In this document: positions 60,716-64,000 of the stretch, piece by piece
Position numbering within the stretch: the stretch's first letter is position 1
Layout: every line of letters begins with the position of its first letter
Assembly: GCA_025617745.1 (NCBI GenBank)
Contig: CM046861.1
Location: 9,964,244-10,028,243 of the forward strand
Direction: 5' to 3'
Origin: Heliocidaris erythrogramma
Taxonomy: Eukaryota; Echinodermata; Echinoidea; Camarodonta; Echinometridae
Length of the DNA stretch: 64,000 bases
Notes under the pieces: model-generated
Seen by the model: only the letters and a program-made list of their open reading frames with translations
Database searches by the model: none
What the model was told of the DNA's origin: nothing
Program-made: the position numbers and the translations under genes

Positions 60716-60970
60716 GGGGCGGTATTCTGAAAACTGTGTTATCTTTTGTGTTAAGGAAAACTGTCTTAATTGTCATAACAAATTGAAATTGCGCGCAATA
60801 AACACTAATCACTGGTGCTTGCGCAGATGTCTCTGTAAACTTTAAGCGGGCACAGCCATCTTTGCGCAATCATTAACCAATGACTTCTGCTGATTTTGAT
60901 TTGTTATGACAATTAACATCGTTTTACTAAGTAAACATAAAAGATAACACCGTTTTCAGAATACGGCCCC
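60716..60970. mobile_element. MITE with GGGGC-GTATTCTGAAAAC ends, 255 bp
   Basis: GGGGCGGTATTCTGAAAAC at 60716-60734 and, reversed, GGGGCCGTATTCTGAAAAC at 60952-60970. Inner blocks (GTTATCTTTTGTGTTAAG; TTGTCATAACAAATTGAAAT) are also partly inverted. No ORF. Confidence 0.85.
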
Positions 60971-60999
60971 AGGGGGTGGGTGCAGGAGGGGGAAGTTTT

Positions 61000-61410
61000 C
61001 CCCCTCCCGTGCGAAGCGCGAAAGCTCTGACGTTTTATAGCAAATTTGAGAGAAAGATAACGGCTTGTAGCAAACAAACTTTTAGGCGGAAAGTTATAGT
61101 TCGACGAACCGACTGCTTTTCAGTTATTTGGAGCAATATTGCACGGTATGTAACAGGGGTGGGTGTATAGGAAGGAGGAGTTTCCCTCCTTCCCGCGCGA
61201 AGCGCGAAAGCTCTAACGTTTTAGCACCCTTTTTTAGGCAGAATGTTAGTTCGACGCCCTGGCTGCTTTTCAGTTATTTTGGACGTAATACTGCACTTCG
61301 ACGCCATGACTGCTTTTCAGTTATTAGGATGCAATACTGCACTGTATGTGACAGGGGTTGGTGCAGGAAGAGGAGAGTTATTTCCCCCTTCCCGCGCGAA
61401 AACTTAACGG
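61000..61410. repeat. Diverged tandem repeat, about three units of 100-190 bp
   Basis: CGCGAAGCGCGAAAGCTCT, GTTCGACG, TGCTTTTCAGTTATT, CAATATTGCAC or CAATACTGCAC, and GTGACAGGGGT recur in order up to three times. No coding sense. Confidence 0.8.
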
Positions 61411-61605
61411 CTTGTAGCGCCTTCAAGTTAACCCTTTTTCTCTCACTTCTCCCGCTTTTTCACTCTCGCTTTTTTTTTTTTAGTGGCTGAATAGTGGGGG
61501 GGGGGGGGGATGGCCCCCTTGTGCCCCCCTGTCTACGCCAGTGCACATTTGGGTCTCATTGTCATTCAAAAATCTCTGGCAAGCAAAATAAAAAGAGAAA
61601 AAAAG

Positions 61606-61651
<46 letters not shown>

Positions 61652-61732
61652 TTATTATCGTTGTTATTATTATTATTTATATTATTATTATTATTTATAT
61701 TATTATCATTATTATCATTATTTTTATAGATT
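61606..61732. repeat. (TAT)n microsatellite
   Basis: About 125 bases of imperfect ATT/TAT trinucleotide. Confidence 0.95.
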
Positions 61733-62092
61733 TCTACTATTTCCTTTTTCTATTTAATGAAAAGTTATCCATTTCAAATACATCATTATTATAGGCCTAC
61801 TATTATCAGTAGAACGGACACTGCACTTAAGTACATGTAGTTTCATTATCATGGGCCATAGTTTTTAACTTTGTATTGCGATCAGATTTTCTACTGTCTA
61901 GATTCATCTCAGAAAATAAAATCAGAATCAGTAACCTCCCTTGGTCTAAATTATTTTTTCAATGGATGTACAGGCCTAGGTCTATATGGATTTTTTTTCA
62001 AAGGCGTACAATCATAAATTCAAGTTTTCATTTCTGAGATGAGTTTGCAATATTCTGACACCAAGATGACAAAATGAGAATAATATTATTTG
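61733..62092. other. AT-rich stretch before the LINE tail
   Basis: No feature recognised. Confidence 0.4.
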
Positions 62093-62156
62093 CAAACAAA
62101 CAAACAAACAAACAAACAAACAAACAGAATCAATCTTCTTCTTCTTCTTCTTCTTC
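62093..62156 (-). repeat. (CAAA)n and (TTC)n tail of the LINE
   Basis: On the minus strand the LINE 3' region ends in (GAA)n and then (TTTG)n. Short tandem repeats as 3' tails are typical of CR1/Jockey-group LINEs and mark the insertion end. Confidence 0.75.
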
Positions 62157-62270
62157 ATAAGTACAGGCCACCATCAGGTGTATTCTCGTACTGTTGTGCA
62201 GGTGTATGTACAGTGTCTCGATAAAAAGGGTCTACATTAAACTCTGTGCAGCTAAAAAGACATCCGTAAT

Positions 62271-63998
62271 TTAACGGAGCTGGATCTTGAGTACCTCTCT
62301 CTTAAAGCTTGGCAGAGAGGTACAGGAGACGGCAACCTGTGGTAGAGCATTCCATAGCCTGGTTGCATCAGGGAAGAAGCTTCTTTGCAGCGTCTGTGTT
62401 CTAGCAAATGGTACTTGTAATTTCTGATCATGACCTCTTTGTGAGGCATGGAGTGATGGAGTCAGAGTCGCCTGGGGGATGGATATTAGTGAGTTCCAAA
62501 TGCAGAACATCATCGCCACCTTTGCCTGCGCTCTCCTTTCTTGCAGGGATGGCCATTGCAGATGTTGAAGCATGGTTGTGACACTGCTCGTTCTGCGGTG
62601 GTCATTGCAAACGAAGCGTGCATACCTTCTCCGTATCATTTCCAGCTTCATGATGTTGGCTTGAGTGAAGGGATCCCAGATGATGCTTCCATATTCCATG
62701 ACTGGTCTAAGTAGGGTGAGGTAGCAGAGCACCTTGACTTTGCGAGGACACGATCTGATGTTCCTTTGGAGAAAAGCTCTGGTGGAGTTAGCCTTTTTTG
62801 CTACCTGGCTGATGTGATGATTCCAGCTGAGCTTTTCATGGAGGTAGATTCCAAGATATTTTGCTGTGTCTCCTTTGTCTAAGGTGTGTCCATGAATGGT
62901 ATAAGGCAAGATGATAGGCTTGCGTTTGTTGGTGACATGGAGCACTTGGCATTTCTTAGGGTTGAAGTCCATCAGCCAGTCAGCTTCCCATTGCCCCAAG
63001 GCATTGATGTCTTCCTGCAGTTGTGCACTGTCATCTTCTGATCTAATCTTACGATAGACTAGGCAGTCGTCTGCAAAGAGCCTAACAGTGGTGTCATTAG
63101 ACAGGTACTCCGGTAGGTCATTGATAAATATCAGGAACAACATGGGGCCGACGACACTACCCTGCGGCACTCCTGATGTCACTCGGGTCTTTGTAGAGAT
63201 GGTTCCTTCAAGGAGTACTTGTTGCGTACGATTGTCCAGAAAGTCAGCTATCCATGCATGGGTAGAGTTCCGTATACCATAGTAGTCTAGCTTGTGAAGA
63301 AGTCTCCCATGTGGCACTTTATCAAAGGCCTTTGCCAGATCAAGCAGGATGACATCAAGCTGTTCTCTGTTGTCTATACCCTTTGCAAGGTCTTGCACAG
63401 CAAGGGCAAGTTGCGAGACACAAGATCGCTTTTTACGGAATCCGTGTTGTGCATCAGAGAGTATGTCAAAGTCTTCAAGATGGTCCATGACGTTGCTGTG
63501 GACGATATGCTCCAGAACTTTACATGTAATTGATGTTAATGAGATTGGTCTGTAGTTTTCTGGTTTGCAATGATCACCTTTTTTGAAGACAGGGACGACG
63601 TTTGCATTCTTCCAGTCATCTGGGACCACTCCTTGCTCAAGAGAAGCTTGAAAGAGGACTGTCAAAATAGGTGCAAGTTCATGGTCCAAGTTTTTCAGTA
63701 GCCGCGAGGACAGTTCATCAGGCCCAGTGGCTTTGTGGATTTGTAGGCCAGACAGGATTTTCCGCACACCATCTGACTGGATGGTGATGGGTTCCATAGA
63801 TGGATACGAAGTTCTACCCATGTCCTTCACATTAGATATATCCTCATCTCTGGTAAAGACGGACGAAAACTGCCTGTTCAGGATATTACATTTTGAAGCA
63901 CTATCAGAGTATATAAGGCCATCAAAAGATTTTAGCGGGGCTACCCCAGATGCGTCACATCTTTTGCTGTTGATGAAACTCCAGAATCGTTTTGGATT
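62271..63998 (-). CDS. Non-LTR retrotransposon reverse transcriptase (CR1/Jockey group), 5'-cut by window edge
   Basis: One open minus-strand frame of 575 codons plus stop runs from the right edge (beginning NPKRFWSFINSKR). It is open upstream of the ATG at 63830, so the protein starts beyond the window. Reverse-transcriptase motifs appear in order: VVPVFKKGD, NYRPISLTSITCKVLEHIV, DAQHGFRKKRSC, LLDLAKAFDKVPH, SGVPQGSVVGPMLFLIFIND, VRLFADDCLVY (the catalytic FADD) and KYLGIYL. The carboxyl region has LRPVMEYGSIIWDP, a basic RRR and LWNALPQ, as in CR1/Jockey-type ORF2. The endonuclease, if present, lies outside. The product copies its own RNA at the target. No stop or frameshift is visible, so this copy may be young. 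The 3' UTR and (GAA)n tail follow to about 62093. It is not a viral gene. Confidence 0.93.
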   Translation of the reverse strand, partial: NPKRFWSFINSKRCDASGVAPLKSFDGLIYSDSASKCNILNRQFSSVFTRDEDISNVKDMGRTSYPSMEPITIQSDGVRKILSGLQIHKATGPDELSSRLLKNLDHELAPILTVLFQASLEQGVVPDDWKNANVVPVFKKGDHCKPENYRPISLTSITCKVLEHIVHSNVMDHLEDFDILSDAQHGFRKKRSCVSQLALAVQDLAKGIDNREQLDVILLDLAKAFDKVPHGRLLHKLDYYGIRNSTHAWIADFLDNRTQQVLLEGTISTKTRVTSGVPQGSVVGPMLFLIFINDLPEYLSNDTTVRLFADDCLVYRKIRSEDDSAQLQEDINALGQWEADWLMDFNPKKCQVLHVTNKRKPIILPYTIHGHTLDKGDTAKYLGIYLHEKLSWNHHISQVAKKANSTRAFLQRNIRSCPRKVKVLCYLTLLRPVMEYGSIIWDPFTQANIMKLEMIRRRYARFVCNDHRRTSSVTTMLQHLQWPSLQERRAQAKVAMMFCIWNSLISIPQATLTPSLHASQRGHDQKLQVPFARTQTLQRSFFPDATRLWNALPQVAVSCTSLPSFKREVLKIQLR

Positions 63999-64000
63999 GG

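Larger units (their letters stand above)
53690..61560. repeat. Dense nested-repeat zone rich in poly-G and GCGAAGCG motifs
   Basis: No host gene is supported here. The zone is built from related pieces: CAGTGGCGTA-like or TACGCCACTG-like ends, AAAAACGCAAA words, GGAGCAAAGCGACCGAGC words, and runs of 12-22 G or C. Several segments recur within the zone in both orientations. It looks like a pile-up of non-autonomous elements; CAGTGGCG-type ends suggest hAT-like families, which is tentative. Confidence 0.7.

Overview
This is eukaryotic (metazoan) DNA: genes have many short exons with GT/AG introns, GC is low, and most of the window is non-coding and full of transposon relics. Three host genes can be read. 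The repeat types (tRNA-derived SINEs with a conserved central block, many foldback MITEs, a non-LTR retrotransposon, frequent TACATGTA, long poly-G tracts) suggest a marine invertebrate, probably an echinoderm or another non-vertebrate deuterostome. That placement is an impression from repeat style and is not proven here.

Layout. 1-1101 (minus) is the start of a PTB/PID-domain adaptor gene that runs off the left edge. 1102-5631 is intergenic and holds a small foldback element and a degenerate tRNA-Thr-like sequence. 5632-15601 (plus) is a complete 11-exon SEC14-like gene (SEC14L2/3/4 type: CRAL-TRIO plus GOLD, 390 aa) whose introns carry several MITEs. 15602-26456 is the tail-to-tail interval between this gene and the next, with MITEs and SINEs. 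26457-41734 (minus) is a CUE-domain gene that I read as a CUEDC1 orthologue (9 coding exons, 561 aa in my model). A non-coding first exon and promoter may lie near 53.3-53.6 kb. About 42.3-53.3 kb has no confident host gene but holds a LINE relic, SINEs, and a 3.0-kb DNA element (45403-48431). That element has perfect 12-bp terminal inverted repeats, eight copies of GTAACGTGAGTAACG (four near each end) and a frameshifted ORF. 53.7-61.6 kb is a dense nest of repeats: tandem duplications, poly-G/poly-C palindromes and recurring GCGAAGCG-type motifs. 62271-63998 (minus) is an intact reverse-transcriptase ORF of a CR1/Jockey-type LINE, cut by the right edge.

The three host genes do not form an operon or an obvious pathway. 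One is a phosphotyrosine-type adaptor, one a lipid-transfer/Golgi-dynamics-type protein, one a ubiquitin-binding CUE protein. The most unusual signal is the 45.4-48.4 kb element with its 4+4 same-strand repeats. Next are the 57.4-57.6 kb poly-G/poly-C palindrome and a datable nested insertion at 38547-39216, where the surrounding repeat supplies the empty-site sequence and shows a TGA target duplication.
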